This document shows positions 26,222 through 36,800 of a DNA stretch of 64,000 nt, one piece after another. Source of the DNA: an uncultured Lachnospiraceae bacterium (lineage in GTDB: Bacteria; Bacillota; Clostridia; Lachnospirales; Lachnospiraceae); assembly GCA_910584785.1 (NCBI GenBank), contig CAJUDX010000006.1, forward strand, positions 19,177 through 83,176. Direction: 5' to 3'. The notes under the pieces are model-generated. The model was given only the letters and a program-made list of their open reading frames with translations. It was not told the origin of the DNA and made no database searches. A program made the translations under genes and the position numbers. Numbering within the stretch: position 1 is the stretch's first letter; every line of letters begins with the position of its first letter.

Positions 26222-28184
26222 AAAGACTTATCGGAGAAGGCCGGGGAGAGAGACACATTGGCTGAAGTACGGGATAGCCCTTCTTCTGGTTGTTATCGTG
26301 GGTTTTGGGCTGGAATACTTTTGCAATATTGCCGTATTGAAAAAGGAAAACCGGGGAATACGGGAAATTCCTTTCGAACGGGTGATTGCTGAGGGCTTTG
26401 CCCGGACAGAGGAAGGTTTTTTGCTGACGGAAGATAAAGGAACACTGACCATCGGGCTTGAGGGGATTTATGTCGATCAGTTTGTCTATTCCTATGATTA
26501 TGAGTATGTATTAAACCTGAAAGCTTATATCTGCTATTATAATGTCTATGGCGAAGCTGACCCCAACCAGGATTTGCTGCGGGAAGATTTTAACCACCGC
26601 CATACGGATACTTCATATATAAAGGTCGGAAAAAAGGCAGACTCGATTGTACTGTCCGTAGACCGAAGTGCGTTAAAGGAGCCGGAAATACAGGAAGGGG
26701 AAGAGGCGCCGCCTCTGGTGTTTACCAGCTTTTCTGTGCATAATACCCCGGCATTTAACTGGTACCGCCTGGGCTTTTTCTGGGTGTGCCTGGGGCTGGG
26801 GGCCTTTTTCTGGCTGTTCAGGGGATATCTTGGGCGCCATATCGAAGCCGGTTTTCTGGCAGTGTGCTTAAGTATTGGTATTTTAATGATTTACGCCCTT
26901 CCCGTCAATAAAATCGGCTATGACGAGGAAGTCCATCTTTACCGGGTGATGGGAATTGCCAGCTATCCTAAGGGGATGAATATTAATCAGACAATTTTTA
27001 GTTTCATGGTTCCCAGTCTGGATACCTGGCCGGAAAATCAGCCTGGATCAGCGACCGAACAGCAGGAACTTCGGGAGTATTTAAACGAAAACGGCAATTA
27101 TAAAACAGGGGAAATTCATCTTGAGCCGGAAACCCCGGCTGCTGTTATACTTTCTTATTTGCCGCAGGCTTTGGCATTAAAACTCTGCAAGGGTTTTAAT
27201 ATTCCCTGGGGGATTATGTTTACGCTGGGTAAGCTGGGAAATCTTTTCCTGTATGGCTTGTTAATGTATGAGGCAATTAAGCGGACACCGGTGGGCAAGG
27301 TGATGATGAGCGTGATTGCTTTAATGCCGACATCTGTCTTTATGGCCTGCACCTATTCGTATGATCCCTGGGTGATGGGGTGGCTGTATTTGGGCAGTGC
27401 ATGTCTGCTGAAGGAAATCCTGACCCCGGAAAAAAAACTGAGCTGGAACTCGTACGGGGGAATCCTGGCATGCTTTCTCTTAGGCTGCAGTGCAAAGGCT
27501 GTCTATGCCCCGATGGTGCTAATTGCGCTTATGCTGCCTGAAGAGAAGTTTCAGGATGAGCAGCAGAAGTGGGTGATGCGGGGGGGAATCGTCCTTGCCT
27601 TTTTAGGCTTGATGGCGTCCTTTGTCCTTCCGGTTCTGCTTGCCCCCAAGGCAACGGGGGATGTCCGGGGCGGAGATACCAGCGAAGTCGGGCAGATGAG
27701 CTATGTGCTGGGTCATTTCTTTGGCTATCTGCGGGTTTTATTTGTGAATATCTTTGCCAGCCTGCCGAAGATGGTGTTTGGCAGGGACGTTTTTTCGGTG
27801 CAGGGGCATTTAGCGGACAGTCCGTTTACCTGGTTTGCGATGGGACTTGCCGCTTATACGGTAATTACAGATACAAAGACAACCGCACAGGCAGAGTTAA
27901 GGTTATGGCAAAAGGCGTGGATTTTCTTAATGCTGGGCGGCAGCGTGGTTCTGGTGTGGACTTCGATGTATATTTCCTTTACGGTTCCGGGACAGATGGT
28001 GATTGCCGGGGTTCAGGGAAGGTATTATCTGCCGGTATTGTATCTGTTTTATCTGCTGCTCAATTCCCGGCTGGTCGTTGCGCGAATGAAAAATATGTGG
28101 TATCATACGGGAGTATTAGCGGCAAGTGCGGGGCTTTTGCTGGCGACGATGTGGGTGACGGTGTTGGTTCCGATGTGTATGTAA
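26202..28184 (+). CDS. DUF2142 polytopic membrane protein (putative GT-C glycosyltransferase)
   Basis: About 660 residues: one N-terminal membrane segment (about 17-38), an extracytoplasmic beta-rich domain (about 45-185), then about 10 membrane segments. The motif NKIGYDEEVHLYRV after the second membrane segment of the C-terminal part is the acidic loop typical of DUF2142, a family of presumed GT-C transferases using polyprenyl-phosphate sugars. ATG 26202 follows GAAGGAAAGGA; ATG 26217 is an alternative. It overlaps DUF2304 by 20 bp, suggesting coupled translation. The sugar and acceptor are unknown. Confidence 0.85.
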   Translation: MTKKMSEKTYRRRPGRETHWLKYGIALLLVVIVGFGLEYFCNIAVLKKENRGIREIPFERVIAEGFARTEEGFLLTEDKGTLTIGLEGIYVDQFVYSYDYEYVLNLKAYICYYNVYGEADPNQDLLREDFNHRHTDTSYIKVGKKADSIVLSVDRSALKEPEIQEGEEAPPLVFTSFSVHNTPAFNWYRLGFFWVCLGLGAFFWLFRGYLGRHIEAGFLAVCLSIGILMIYALPVNKIGYDEEVHLYRVMGIASYPKGMNINQTIFSFMVPSLDTWPENQPGSATEQQELREYLNENGNYKTGEIHLEPETPAAVILSYLPQALALKLCKGFNIPWGIMFTLGKLGNLFLYGLLMYEAIKRTPVGKVMMSVIALMPTSVFMACTYSYDPWVMGWLYLGSACLLKEILTPEKKLSWNSYGGILACFLLGCSAKAVYAPMVLIALMLPEEKFQDEQQKWVMRGGIVLAFLGLMASFVLPVLLAPKATGDVRGGDTSEVGQMSYVLGHFFGYLRVLFVNIFASLPKMVFGRDVFSVQGHLADSPFTWFAMGLAAYTVITDTKTTAQAELRLWQKAWIFLMLGGSVVLVWTSMYISFTVPGQMVIAGVQGRYYLPVLYLFYLLLNSRLVVARMKNMWYHTGVLAASAGLLLATMWVTVLVPMCM

Positions 28185-28205
28185 TGCGAGAAGATGGAGG
28201 AAATG

Positions 28206-28760
28206 ATGAGCAAGATTAAGGTAACGGCAAATGCGATTGAAGGTTTATATGTGATTGAGCCAAAGGTGTTTCCTGATCCGCGCGGATATTTTATGGAAAC
28301 CTATAATGAGCAGGATTTTCATGAAGAAGGGCTGAAGATGAAGTTTGTCCAGGATAACCAGTCCATGTCGGTAAAGGGGGTTCTGCGGGGGCTGCATTTT
28401 CAGAAGCAGTATCCGCAGGGGAAGCTGGTTCGTGTGATTCGCGGGGCAGTGTTTGATGTGGCGGTGGATCTTCGGGCGTCCTCTAAGACGTTTGGCAGGT
28501 GGTTTGGCGTTGAACTGACGGCGGAGAATAAAAAGCAGTTTTATATTCCTGAGGGTTTTGCCCATGGATTTCTGGTGCTGTCGGACGAGGCGGAGTTTGT
28601 TTATAAGTGTACGGATTTTTACCGTCCCGGCGACGAAGGGGGACTGATTTGGAATGACCCGGAGATTGGAATTGACTGGCCCATTAGTGAAGGAATGGAG
28701 CTGATTTTATCGGAAAAGGATAAGAAATGGGGCGGCATTAAGGATGGATTCCGGTTTTAG
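28206..28760 (+). CDS. rfbC: dTDP-4-dehydrorhamnose 3,5-epimerase
   Basis: Cupin-fold enzyme that epimerises dTDP-4-dehydro-6-deoxyglucose at C3 and C5 before RfbD. About 184 residues. It has the family stretches DPRGYFMETYN, DNQSMSVKGVLRGLHFQ (catalytic His in GLHFQ) and YIPEGFAHGF. ATG 28206 lies 5 bases after GGAGG; ATG 28203 and 28194 are also in frame. The gene is separated by about 26.5 kb from rfbB and rfbD, yet completes the rhamnose pathway in the window. It sits just ahead of the ABC exporter permease. Confidence 0.96.
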   Translation: MSKIKVTANAIEGLYVIEPKVFPDPRGYFMETYNEQDFHEEGLKMKFVQDNQSMSVKGVLRGLHFQKQYPQGKLVRVIRGAVFDVAVDLRASSKTFGRWFGVELTAENKKQFYIPEGFAHGFLVLSDEAEFVYKCTDFYRPGDEGGLIWNDPEIGIDWPISEGMELILSEKDKKWGGIKDGFRF

Positions 28761-28808
28761 TACAGATTTTATTGATACCTCTTTGTTTTAGAAGATTGGG
28801 AGGAAGGA

Positions 28809-29621
28809 ATGAAGTATGTCTTATCTCTGGCGAGGGAGATTGTAAAAAAAAGGAAACTGATTATTGATTTGGGGAAGGCGGACTTTCGGAAGAGGTTTGT
28901 TGGGTCATATTTTGGGATTGTGTGGATGTTTGTCCAGCCGATTGTCACCGTATTAATTTATTTTTTGATTTTTGGCCCTTATGGATTTCGGTCTGAACCG
29001 CCGGTTCCGGCGCCCTATGTTTTATGGCTGGTTCCCGGAATTGTTCCCTGGTTTTTCTTTAGTGAGGCCTTAAATACCGGGACAGGATGCCTTCAGGAAT
29101 ACAGCTACCTGGTGAAGAAAGTCGTGTTCCAGGTGGAAATTCTGCCGCTGATTAAGCTGTTTTCCTGTATTATGGTTCATGGATTTTTTGTATTCATTAT
29201 GTTTGGGCTGTATGCCTGCTACGGGCGATTGCCGCTTGTTACCTGGATTCAGGTGATTTATTATTCATTTGCGGCATCCATGCTGGCGCTGGCAATTAGC
29301 TACCTTACCTGTTCGATTCATGTGTTTTTTAAGGATATGGCACAGATTGTAGGGATATGTCTGCAGTTTGGAATGTGGATGGTGCCGATTATGTATGATG
29401 AGGGAATGTTTACGGATAAGGTGCCGGCGCTTGCGATGGTGTTTAAATTAAATCCGTTTTATTATATCGTGGCAGGGTATCGGGACAGTATGCTGACGGG
29501 GAACTGGTTTTGGGAGAGACCTACGCTTACGCTGTATTTCTGGGGAGTTACGCTCGTGCTGATGCTGGCGGGACTGAAGGTGTTTAAGCGTCTGCGGCCG
29601 CATTTTTCAGATGTGTTATAA
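28809..29621 (+). CDS. wzm: Polysaccharide ABC exporter permease (Wzm/TagG type)
   Basis: A 270-residue ABC-2 type membrane subunit with six hydrophobic segments that exports a lipid-linked glycan. The N-terminal amphipathic part LIIDLGKADFRKRFVGSYFGIVWMFVQP is typical of Wzm/TagG proteins, as is NPFYYIVAGYRDSML near the C terminus. Its ATPase partner is at 31647, two genes downstream, an unusual separation. GGGAGGAAGGA precedes the ATG. Confidence 0.94.
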   Translation: MKYVLSLAREIVKKRKLIIDLGKADFRKRFVGSYFGIVWMFVQPIVTVLIYFLIFGPYGFRSEPPVPAPYVLWLVPGIVPWFFFSEALNTGTGCLQEYSYLVKKVVFQVEILPLIKLFSCIMVHGFFVFIMFGLYACYGRLPLVTWIQVIYYSFAASMLALAISYLTCSIHVFFKDMAQIVGICLQFGMWMVPIMYDEGMFTDKVPALAMVFKLNPFYYIVAGYRDSMLTGNWFWERPTLTLYFWGVTLVLMLAGLKVFKRLRPHFSDVL

Positions 29622-29649
29622 TGTTTTTGTCGGATAAGGGAGAAACAGG

Positions 29650-30249
29650 ATGCTTAAGAAACTGTATCTGGAGATTTGGGACGGGCAGGAGATAAAAAAG
29701 GTGGAGGCAGAGGTCGTGTATTCTGACCGGAAATCCTTAGGGCTTGAGGTCAGCCGGGAAGGAACGGTGAGGGTGAGGGCGCCGAAAAGGGCGTCGGATT
29801 TGGCGATTCAGTCATGGGTTGAGGAGAAGAAGATGTGGATTGCCAGGCATTATCTGGAGGCGATGGCCCGGCGGGAAGAAGCCAAAGAGAGGGGAGTCCC
29901 GGATTATGTGCGCTATCCTGCACTGGAAGAGAAGTACCGCAGGCAGGCCAGGGAAAAGCTTAGTCAGCGCACGGCGTATTTTGCCCGGCAGATGGGGGTA
30001 AGCTATGGAAGGATTACTGTTCGGGCGGCAAAAACCCGGTGGGGAAGCTGCAGCAGCAGGGGAAATTTGAATTTTCACTGGAAGCTTGCGCTGATGCCGC
30101 CGGAAGTTTTGGATTATGTGGTGGTTCACGAGCTGGCGCACCGCAGAGAAATGAACCATTCTCCCGCATTTTGGGCAGAGGTGGCGCGTATTCTTCCTGA
30201 TTATCAGGAACGAAGGGCGTGGCTTAAGAAGTTTGGGCAGGAAGTGTAG
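29650..30249 (+). CDS. YgjP/SprT-like zinc metallopeptidase (M48-type, DUF45)
   Basis: A 199-residue cytoplasmic protein. It has the conserved RWGSCSSRGNLNFHWKLAL stretch and the zinc site HELAH (160-164) followed by His170 in EMNHS. The family (YgjP-like metal-dependent hydrolase) is widespread and its substrate is unknown. It lies between the permease and ATPase genes of the ABC exporter, 28 bp after wzm, which is odd for a housekeeping gene. Co-transcription with the glycan genes is likely, but a direct role in glycan export cannot be claimed. Confidence 0.92.
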   Translation: MLKKLYLEIWDGQEIKKVEAEVVYSDRKSLGLEVSREGTVRVRAPKRASDLAIQSWVEEKKMWIARHYLEAMARREEAKERGVPDYVRYPALEEKYRRQAREKLSQRTAYFARQMGVSYGRITVRAAKTRWGSCSSRGNLNFHWKLALMPPEVLDYVVVHELAHRREMNHSPAFWAEVARILPDYQERRAWLKKFGQEV

Positions 30250-30297
30250 GGATGGCGGGCGGTTTACGCGATAGAGAGAATTTGGGAGATAAAGAAA

Positions 30298-31602
30298 GTG
30301 ACGGGGAGAGTTAAAGCAGTTTTGCTGGCAGCCATAGTTATCGTGGCGGCTCTGGTGCTTCACCACAGTGAACGGAAACAGAAACAATTAAGTCTGGCAG
30401 CCTACGGAAAAAGAATGCTGGGCGTTCAGGAAAAGAAGGCCGGATGGAAGTTTTACATGGATTTTTTACGTTTTTTGGCAGTTATCCTGGTGATTGTCGC
30501 ACATTCAATGGGACTGGCAGGCACGGTGCTTGCCAGTGCTGAACATAACCTTCTTTTGGATGGAAGCACATCGGGTAATGTGGAAATGCTTCTGCTGCAG
30601 GGGATGCAATATTTTATCACCTGCCTTGGCGCACTGGCGCTGGTGTGTAATCTTTTATTTATTATGCTCAGCGGTGCGCTTCTCCTGCCGTTTAAAGAGG
30701 AAAAGCCGGGAGAATTTTATGTCAGGCGTTTTTCACGGGTAGTTATTCCATTAGCGGCTTATTATGTGGTTTATCTGTTATGGAACAAAACACTTTCTTT
30801 CAATTTGTTGTCGATAGGGAATGGGGTAAAGCTTATCCTTTCCGGCCCTAACGATTTTGTCCCTCATTTTTGGCTGGTTTATCTCCTGCTGGGGCTTTAT
30901 CTTGCCGTGCCGTTTCAGCGATGGATGCTTAGGGAATTGCCGGATAGTATTTTGCAGGGAATGGCGGCTGTGGTATTGGCTGGTTTTGTGCTGCAGGTAG
31001 TGTATTACCTGATTGGCTGTTCTTTTTCCTATCGCTCGATCTTATTTTCCTGGGAGGGTATCTTTTTCTGGGGTTATTTTTTAACACTGCCCTGCAGCAG
31101 GAAATATGAAAGATGGCTGCTGATAGGCGGCGGGTTCTCAGCAGTAATCATAAGTTATCTGTTTTGCATGCGCGAGGATGCCGCAGCGATTGCGGTTAAT
31201 GACTCTCTTTTGATGCTTTTATTTGCGTCAGCAATTGTAATATGGTGCAAAAACAGGGAGGAGAAAATGAAGAATAGAGCTTCCCGGGTGCTTTCTATTA
31301 TCGTTCAGGCAGGGAATAAATATAGTTTTTCGATTTTGTTAATTCACTGGTTTGTCCTGTTTTTTGTAGTAGAAAGAAAGTTTAATATTACGTTTAAAAT
31401 AATGCAGTTATATGGAATATTTGGCATAGGGGGAATTGTGATTGGCGTGTTGGTGCAGCTGCTGGCTACGCTTTTGATTAGTTTTTTGTTTGCCTTACTG
31501 TATGACCAGACCGTGGTTTTTGTACTGCAGAAAATATGGGATAAACTGGTTATTTTGGTATCCGGCTGCATAAGCAGGAAAATGGGAGCAAGAAAAGAAT
31601 AG
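30298..31602 (+). CDS. Acyltransferase 3 family membrane protein
   Basis: A 434-residue membrane protein with about 11-12 segments. One segment lies at the N terminus (about 7-22). The acyltransferase-3 core then begins FYMDFLRFLAVILVIVAHS (catalytic-type Arg and His), with the later conserved pattern of 10 membrane segments. Family members O-acetylate or succinylate sugars of exported glycans. The start is a GTG at 30298 after GGGAG. It sits between the ABC permease and ATPase genes. Confidence 0.88.
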   Translation: MTGRVKAVLLAAIVIVAALVLHHSERKQKQLSLAAYGKRMLGVQEKKAGWKFYMDFLRFLAVILVIVAHSMGLAGTVLASAEHNLLLDGSTSGNVEMLLLQGMQYFITCLGALALVCNLLFIMLSGALLLPFKEEKPGEFYVRRFSRVVIPLAAYYVVYLLWNKTLSFNLLSIGNGVKLILSGPNDFVPHFWLVYLLLGLYLAVPFQRWMLRELPDSILQGMAAVVLAGFVLQVVYYLIGCSFSYRSILFSWEGIFFWGYFLTLPCSRKYERWLLIGGGFSAVIISYLFCMREDAAAIAVNDSLLMLLFASAIVIWCKNREEKMKNRASRVLSIIVQAGNKYSFSILLIHWFVLFFVVERKFNITFKIMQLYGIFGIGGIVIGVLVQLLATLLISFLFALLYDQTVVFVLQKIWDKLVILVSGCISRKMGARKE

Positions 31603-31646
31603 GAAATCTATGGATTTTATGCTATACTGCTGACAGGAGGAAAGGT

Positions 31647-32993
31647 ATGTCAGAAGAAAAAAAGGAATATGCCATATCCGTAAAGGATGTGACGAAGGTT
31701 TACCGTTTATATGACCGACCGATTGACCGTTTAAAGGAATCCTTAAGTGTTTCCCATAAAAGCTACCATAAGGATTTTTTTGCCCTGAATACGATATCCT
31801 TTGCCGTAGAAAAAGGCCAGACGGTTGGGATTATCGGAACCAACGGTTCGGGAAAGTCTACAATTTTGAAAATTATTACCGGTGTGCTTACCCCTACTTC
31901 CGGTCAGGTTGAGGTAAAGGGGAAAATTTCAGCCCTTCTGGAACTGGGGGCTGGTTTTAACATGGATTATACCGGTATTGAAAATATTTACATGAATGGA
32001 ACCATGATGGGTTATTCTAAGAAAGAGATGGACGAAAAGCTTCAGGAAATTTTGGATTTTGCCGAAATTGGAGACTTTGTCTATCAGCCTGTCAAGACCT
32101 ATTCCAGCGGTATGTTTGTACGTCTGGCGTTTGCCCTAGCGATTAATGTCGAGCCGGAAATCCTTATTGTGGACGAGGCGTTATCGGTGGGTGATGTGTT
32201 TTTCCAGGCCAAATGCTACCGCCGCATGGAAGAAATCCGCAAGAGCGGAACGACGATTTTGATGGTAACGCATGATATGGGCAGTATTATTAAATACTGT
32301 GATAAGGTAGTGCTTTTAAATAAAGGGGAATTTATTGCTGAGGGAAGCGCAGGCCAAATGGTGGATATGTATAAAAAGATTTTGGCAGGCAAGCTGGATT
32401 CCTTGATGGAAGAACTGCAGCAGGAGCGGGAGACGGTGCTAAATGAGGTTAGTCAGGGAGCGGCAGAGGAGGAAGAAATTTCCATGAGTGATTTTTCCGC
32501 CGGAATCCACGACGGTCTGATGAAGGAACAGATTACTATTAATGAAAACCGCACGGAATATGGTGACGGTCGGGCGGAGATTTATGATTTGGGCTTGTTT
32601 GACCAGCGCGGAAACCTTACGAATCTTTTGTTAAAGGGAGAAATGTTTACGATAAGGGAACATATTCGCTTCCATGCATCGATAGAATCTCCGATTTTTA
32701 CTTATACGATTAAGGACAAAAAGGGCACAGAGCTTTCGGGGACCAATACGATGTATGAGGGGACGGAAATTATGCCCGTAAAGGACGGCGACGAGTATAA
32801 GGTGGAATTTAAGCAGAAGATGACCCTTCAGGGGGGAGAATACCTGCTGTCCATGAGCTGTACAGGCTTTGAGCAGGGAGAGCATGTAGTATACCACCGC
32901 CTGTACGATGTGGCAAATATTACCGTGATTTCCAATAAAAACACCGTTGGTATTTACGATATGGAGTCGCAGGTGACGGCAGTCAGGGGCTAA
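31647..32993 (+). CDS. wzt: Polysaccharide ABC exporter ATPase with C-terminal substrate domain (Wzt type)
   Basis: ATPase subunit of the glycan exporter, 448 residues. Walker A is GTNGSGKST (64-72), signature YSSGMFVRLAFALA, Walker B ILIVDEAL, with the H-loop in VTHDM. After about 250, a linker rich in Gln/Glu leads to a C-terminal Wzt_C beta domain (about 290-430), which in known O-antigen exporters recognises the non-reducing-end cap of the glycan. A methyltransferase gene follows directly, which fits a methyl cap as chain-length signal; this is inference. AGGAGG precedes the ATG. A TGCTATACT extended -10-like site at about 31619 could give an extra start. Confidence 0.94.
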   Translation: MSEEKKEYAISVKDVTKVYRLYDRPIDRLKESLSVSHKSYHKDFFALNTISFAVEKGQTVGIIGTNGSGKSTILKIITGVLTPTSGQVEVKGKISALLELGAGFNMDYTGIENIYMNGTMMGYSKKEMDEKLQEILDFAEIGDFVYQPVKTYSSGMFVRLAFALAINVEPEILIVDEALSVGDVFFQAKCYRRMEEIRKSGTTILMVTHDMGSIIKYCDKVVLLNKGEFIAEGSAGQMVDMYKKILAGKLDSLMEELQQERETVLNEVSQGAAEEEEISMSDFSAGIHDGLMKEQITINENRTEYGDGRAEIYDLGLFDQRGNLTNLLLKGEMFTIREHIRFHASIESPIFTYTIKDKKGTELSGTNTMYEGTEIMPVKDGDEYKVEFKQKMTLQGGEYLLSMSCTGFEQGEHVVYHRLYDVANITVISNKNTVGIYDMESQVTAVRG

Positions 32994-33025
32994 AACAAGA
33001 ACGGAGAGCGGGGAGGTAAAACGCG

Positions 33026-33874
33026 ATGAAAGACATCAGCTATGAAATTTTAGATCTTATGCAGGAATATGGTTCCGATTCGGCAGGGCTTCGCCGTATT
33101 TTAGAGAGCCAGACTTCGCCGGAGATTCTCATGGCCCTTTCGCCTATCCGCGAAAATCTGGTGGAGTGGATGGATATAGGAAAAGAAGAAAGGGTGCTGC
33201 AGCTGGGTTCCGGCTATGGCGCGCTGACCGGGGCATTAGCCAGAAAGGCAGGGGAGGTTGTGGTGGTGGACCCCCGTGTGGAAAATCTTGAGGTTAACCG
33301 CATCCGTCATCAGGACAGGAAAAATATCCGCTACCAGGAAGGGGAGGACGCCGACCTGGGAGGACAGAGCTTTGACTGGGTGTTTTTAATTGGACCAGAG
33401 ACGAATGAGGCCGTGTTTGGCATCAGCCGGGCAAAAGATAACTGGGACAAGCAGGAGGAGCAGAGAATTACCATGATTGAAAAGATCCGAAGGGCGGCAA
33501 AGCTGACGGCTTTTGGCGGTCATATGGTATTGGCCTTCCCCAATACGCATTCGATGCGGGTGTGGTCCGGCGATAAGCCGGATACTGAAGAATTAACCGT
33601 TTCATTGTCGGAACTGCTGGCGATTGTGGACAGCTTAAAGGGGGAAAAGCGCGAACTGTATTATCCGCTTCCCGATTATAAGCTTCCCTCTATGATTTAT
33701 TCGGACACCTACCCGCCGGTTAAGGGAGAAATTCCGGCAATGTTTGCCGCGTATGAGAAGCCCCGCCACCGGTTGTTTTCAGAGGATGCTGCGTACAGTG
33801 CCCTGTGTGAGGCCGGTGGCTTCGCACAGTTTGCCAATTCCTTTTTGCTGGTGTGGGAGAAGGGGAGGAAATGA
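33026..33874 (+). CDS. Class I SAM-dependent methyltransferase
   Basis: A 282-residue cytoplasmic protein. The SAM-binding motif I is VLQLGSGYGALTGALA, followed by VVVVDPRVENLEVNR (motif II) and FDWVFLIGP (motif IV region). The N-terminal 40 residues are helical. Families of this shape are common beside glycan GTs and may methylate a terminal sugar. The stop overlaps the start of the next, very large glycosyltransferase by 4 bp (ATGA), so the two are translationally coupled. Acceptor unknown. Confidence 0.85.
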   Translation: MKDISYEILDLMQEYGSDSAGLRRILESQTSPEILMALSPIRENLVEWMDIGKEERVLQLGSGYGALTGALARKAGEVVVVDPRVENLEVNRIRHQDRKNIRYQEGEDADLGGQSFDWVFLIGPETNEAVFGISRAKDNWDKQEEQRITMIEKIRRAAKLTAFGGHMVLAFPNTHSMRVWSGDKPDTEELTVSLSELLAIVDSLKGEKRELYYPLPDYKLPSMIYSDTYPPVKGEIPAMFAAYEKPRHRLFSEDAAYSALCEAGGFAQFANSFLLVWEKGRK

Positions 33875-36800
33875 TGAGACAGACATTATTTGTTAAGTAT
33901 AACCGGACAAGAAAGCCGGAGTACCAGATTCGAACCAGTATAGTTGAGGAGGATGGTGTCCGGTATGTGGAAAAAACGCCGCTTTGTCAGGACGGGGAGG
34001 CCCATATCCGTTCGCTGAAGAATAAAAGAGAACAGCTGACGAAACAGCATTTTGATTTTCAGGTACTGAAACCGCAGTTTTTGGATGGAGATACCTGTGC
34101 AAGATTTGTGTTTTTACAGGGAGAAACGCTGGCAGAGACGCTGGCAAAACGGATTCAGGCAGGCGAGCCGGTGAAGGAGGTCCTGGAAGAGGGACTTCTT
34201 CTTGCTATGGGAGAACCGGACAGAGAATTTGAACAGACGCCGGAGTTTTGCCGGATATTTGGCGATGGGCCGGATGCCGGGGATAAGAGTTTTTCGGTTT
34301 CTAATGTGGACGGGCTGTTTGAGAACTTTATGGTGACGGAAAATGGAATATGGGTTATGGATTATGAATGGGTTTTTGATTTTCCCATTCCGTTTGGCTA
34401 TTTAAAATACAGAACCTTATTTTACTTTTTTGAGCGCTTTAAGAGTTCCTTTGGATGGCAGGATCTTGATGCGTTTTTTGCTCTGTTTGGTATAGATGAA
34501 GCACAGTGCGGACAGTATGCCGCGATGGAAGAGCATTTCCAGGTCTTTGTCCACGGGGACAGCAGTCAGGGTTATTTAATTCGTTATCAGCAGCCGGTGG
34601 AGACCGTGGATACCCTGCTTTCCAAGGAGGTTGTCCTTGACGATTTAGAGATGAAGCACAAGGGACTTCAGGATAAATATGCCTTGCTGGAAGGGACGCT
34701 GGCAGAGAAGGAAATAGAAATTACAAAGAGAAACGAAGTGCAGCGCCTTTCGAATAATCATATTGCTAACCTGGAGGGGATGATTAAGGAACTGCGCCAT
34801 GAAATCGATGAGATGGCAAAACTTCTTGCCTACCTGGATAAGCATGAAGCTGTGACAAACCGGATATGGAGAAGCTTTTTGGACAGTATCCGCCGCCGTT
34901 TTCCCAAGGGAAGCAAGCGCAGAAAGATTCTGGAATACAGCATTAATACGATTAAGCATCCGATTCGCTACAGTAAGCTGTATTTTACTGAAATGGGTCG
35001 AAACCGAATTGCGGGGGATTTTGCGATTGGCAATGACTATTTGGAAAAGGGAAAGCTGATTTTCCCTGCCCTGGGTGAAACTGAGCCGATGGTTTCCATT
35101 ATTATTCCTGTTTATAATCAGATTCACTATACCTATGCCTGTCTGGAATCCATTCTGGAGCACACGAAGGATGTCAGCTATGAGGTAATTATTGCTGATG
35201 ATGTATCGACAGATGCGACGAAGGATCTGGCGCTCTATTCCGAAAATCTGGTGATCAGCCGAAATCATGTAAACCAGGGCTTTCTGCGCAACTGCAACCA
35301 GGCAGCAGCGAAGGCTAAGGGGCGTTATCTGATGTTTTTAAATAATGATACCAAAGTAACCAAAGGATGGTTAAGTTCACTGGTTGATTTAATTTCCTCT
35401 GATCCAACGATTGGTATGGTTGGCTCTAAGCTGGTTTATCCTGACGGAAGGCTGCAGGAGGCCGGGGGAATTATCTGGAGTGACGGTTCCGGCTGGAATT
35501 ACGGGCGCCTGGATGACCCGGATAAGGCTGAATATAACTATGTAAAGGATGTAGACTATATTTCTGGTGCGGCGATTCTGCTTTCTAATCAGCTGTGGAA
35601 ACAAATCGGGGGATTTGACGAGCGCTTTGCACCTGCTTATTGTGAAGATTCCGACCTGGCCTTTGCTGTGAGGAAGGCGGGTTACCGGGTGGTGTATCAG
35701 CCGCTTTCGACGGTGATCCATTTTGAGGGTATTTCCAATGGAACCGATGTGGAAGGTACCGGCCTTAAGCGCTACCAGGTGGAAAACAGCGTGAAGTTAA
35801 AGGAAAAATGGAAGGATGAGCTGAAAAAGCAGTGTGTGAATACCGGAAGCCCCAATCCCTTCCGCGCAAGGGAACGGTCCATGGGCAAGCCGGTTATCCT
35901 GGTGATTGATCATTATGTGCCAACCTACGATAAGGACGCAGGCTCGAAAACCACCTTCCAGTATTTAAAAATGTTCCTGAAAAAGGGCTATGTTGTTAAA
36001 TTCCTTGGCGATAACTTTGGCAGGGAAGAGCCTTATACGACGACGCTGCTGCAGATGGGAATTGAAGTGCTCTACGGCCCGGATTACCAGACAAAAATCT
36101 GGGACTGGCTCAGGGAAAATGGTGAGGAGATTAATTATATTTACTTAAACCGGCCTCACATTGCCAGCAAATATATTGATTATATTAAGAATAACACCAA
36201 GAGCCGGTTAATTTACTATGGTCATGACCTTCATTTCCTGCGCAAGCGCCGGGAATATGAACTGACTGGCGATTTAAAAGAAAAGCGAGATTCCGATTAC
36301 TGGAAATCCATAGAATTTTCCATGATGTACAAGGTGGCAGTTTCCTATTACCCTTCGAATGTCGAGGTGGAAGCCATTCATAAAATTGACCAGGAAATTC
36401 CGCTGAAAGCGATTACGGCTTATGTGTATGAAGAATTTTTAGATAATATCCAGGAGGACTTTGCCCAAAGAGAGGGCCTGCTGTTTGTCGGCGGGTTTGC
36501 GCATCCGCCAAATGCAGATGCGGTGCTCTGGTTTGCCAGGGAGATTTTCCCGCGCATCCGCCAGCGCCTGCCACAGGTTAATTTCTATGTGGTGGGTTCC
36601 AAAGTGACGGAAGAAATCCAGGCCCTGCACTCGGAGGAGAACGGTATTATCATTAAAGGCTTTGTTTCGGAAGAAGAGCTGACTAAGCTATATGCTTCCT
36701 GCCGGATGGTTGTGGTGCCTCTGCGGTATGGAGCAGGGGTAAAGGGGAAGGTGGTTGAGGCTATTTACCACGGTGCTCCGATTCTTACGACCACGGTTGG

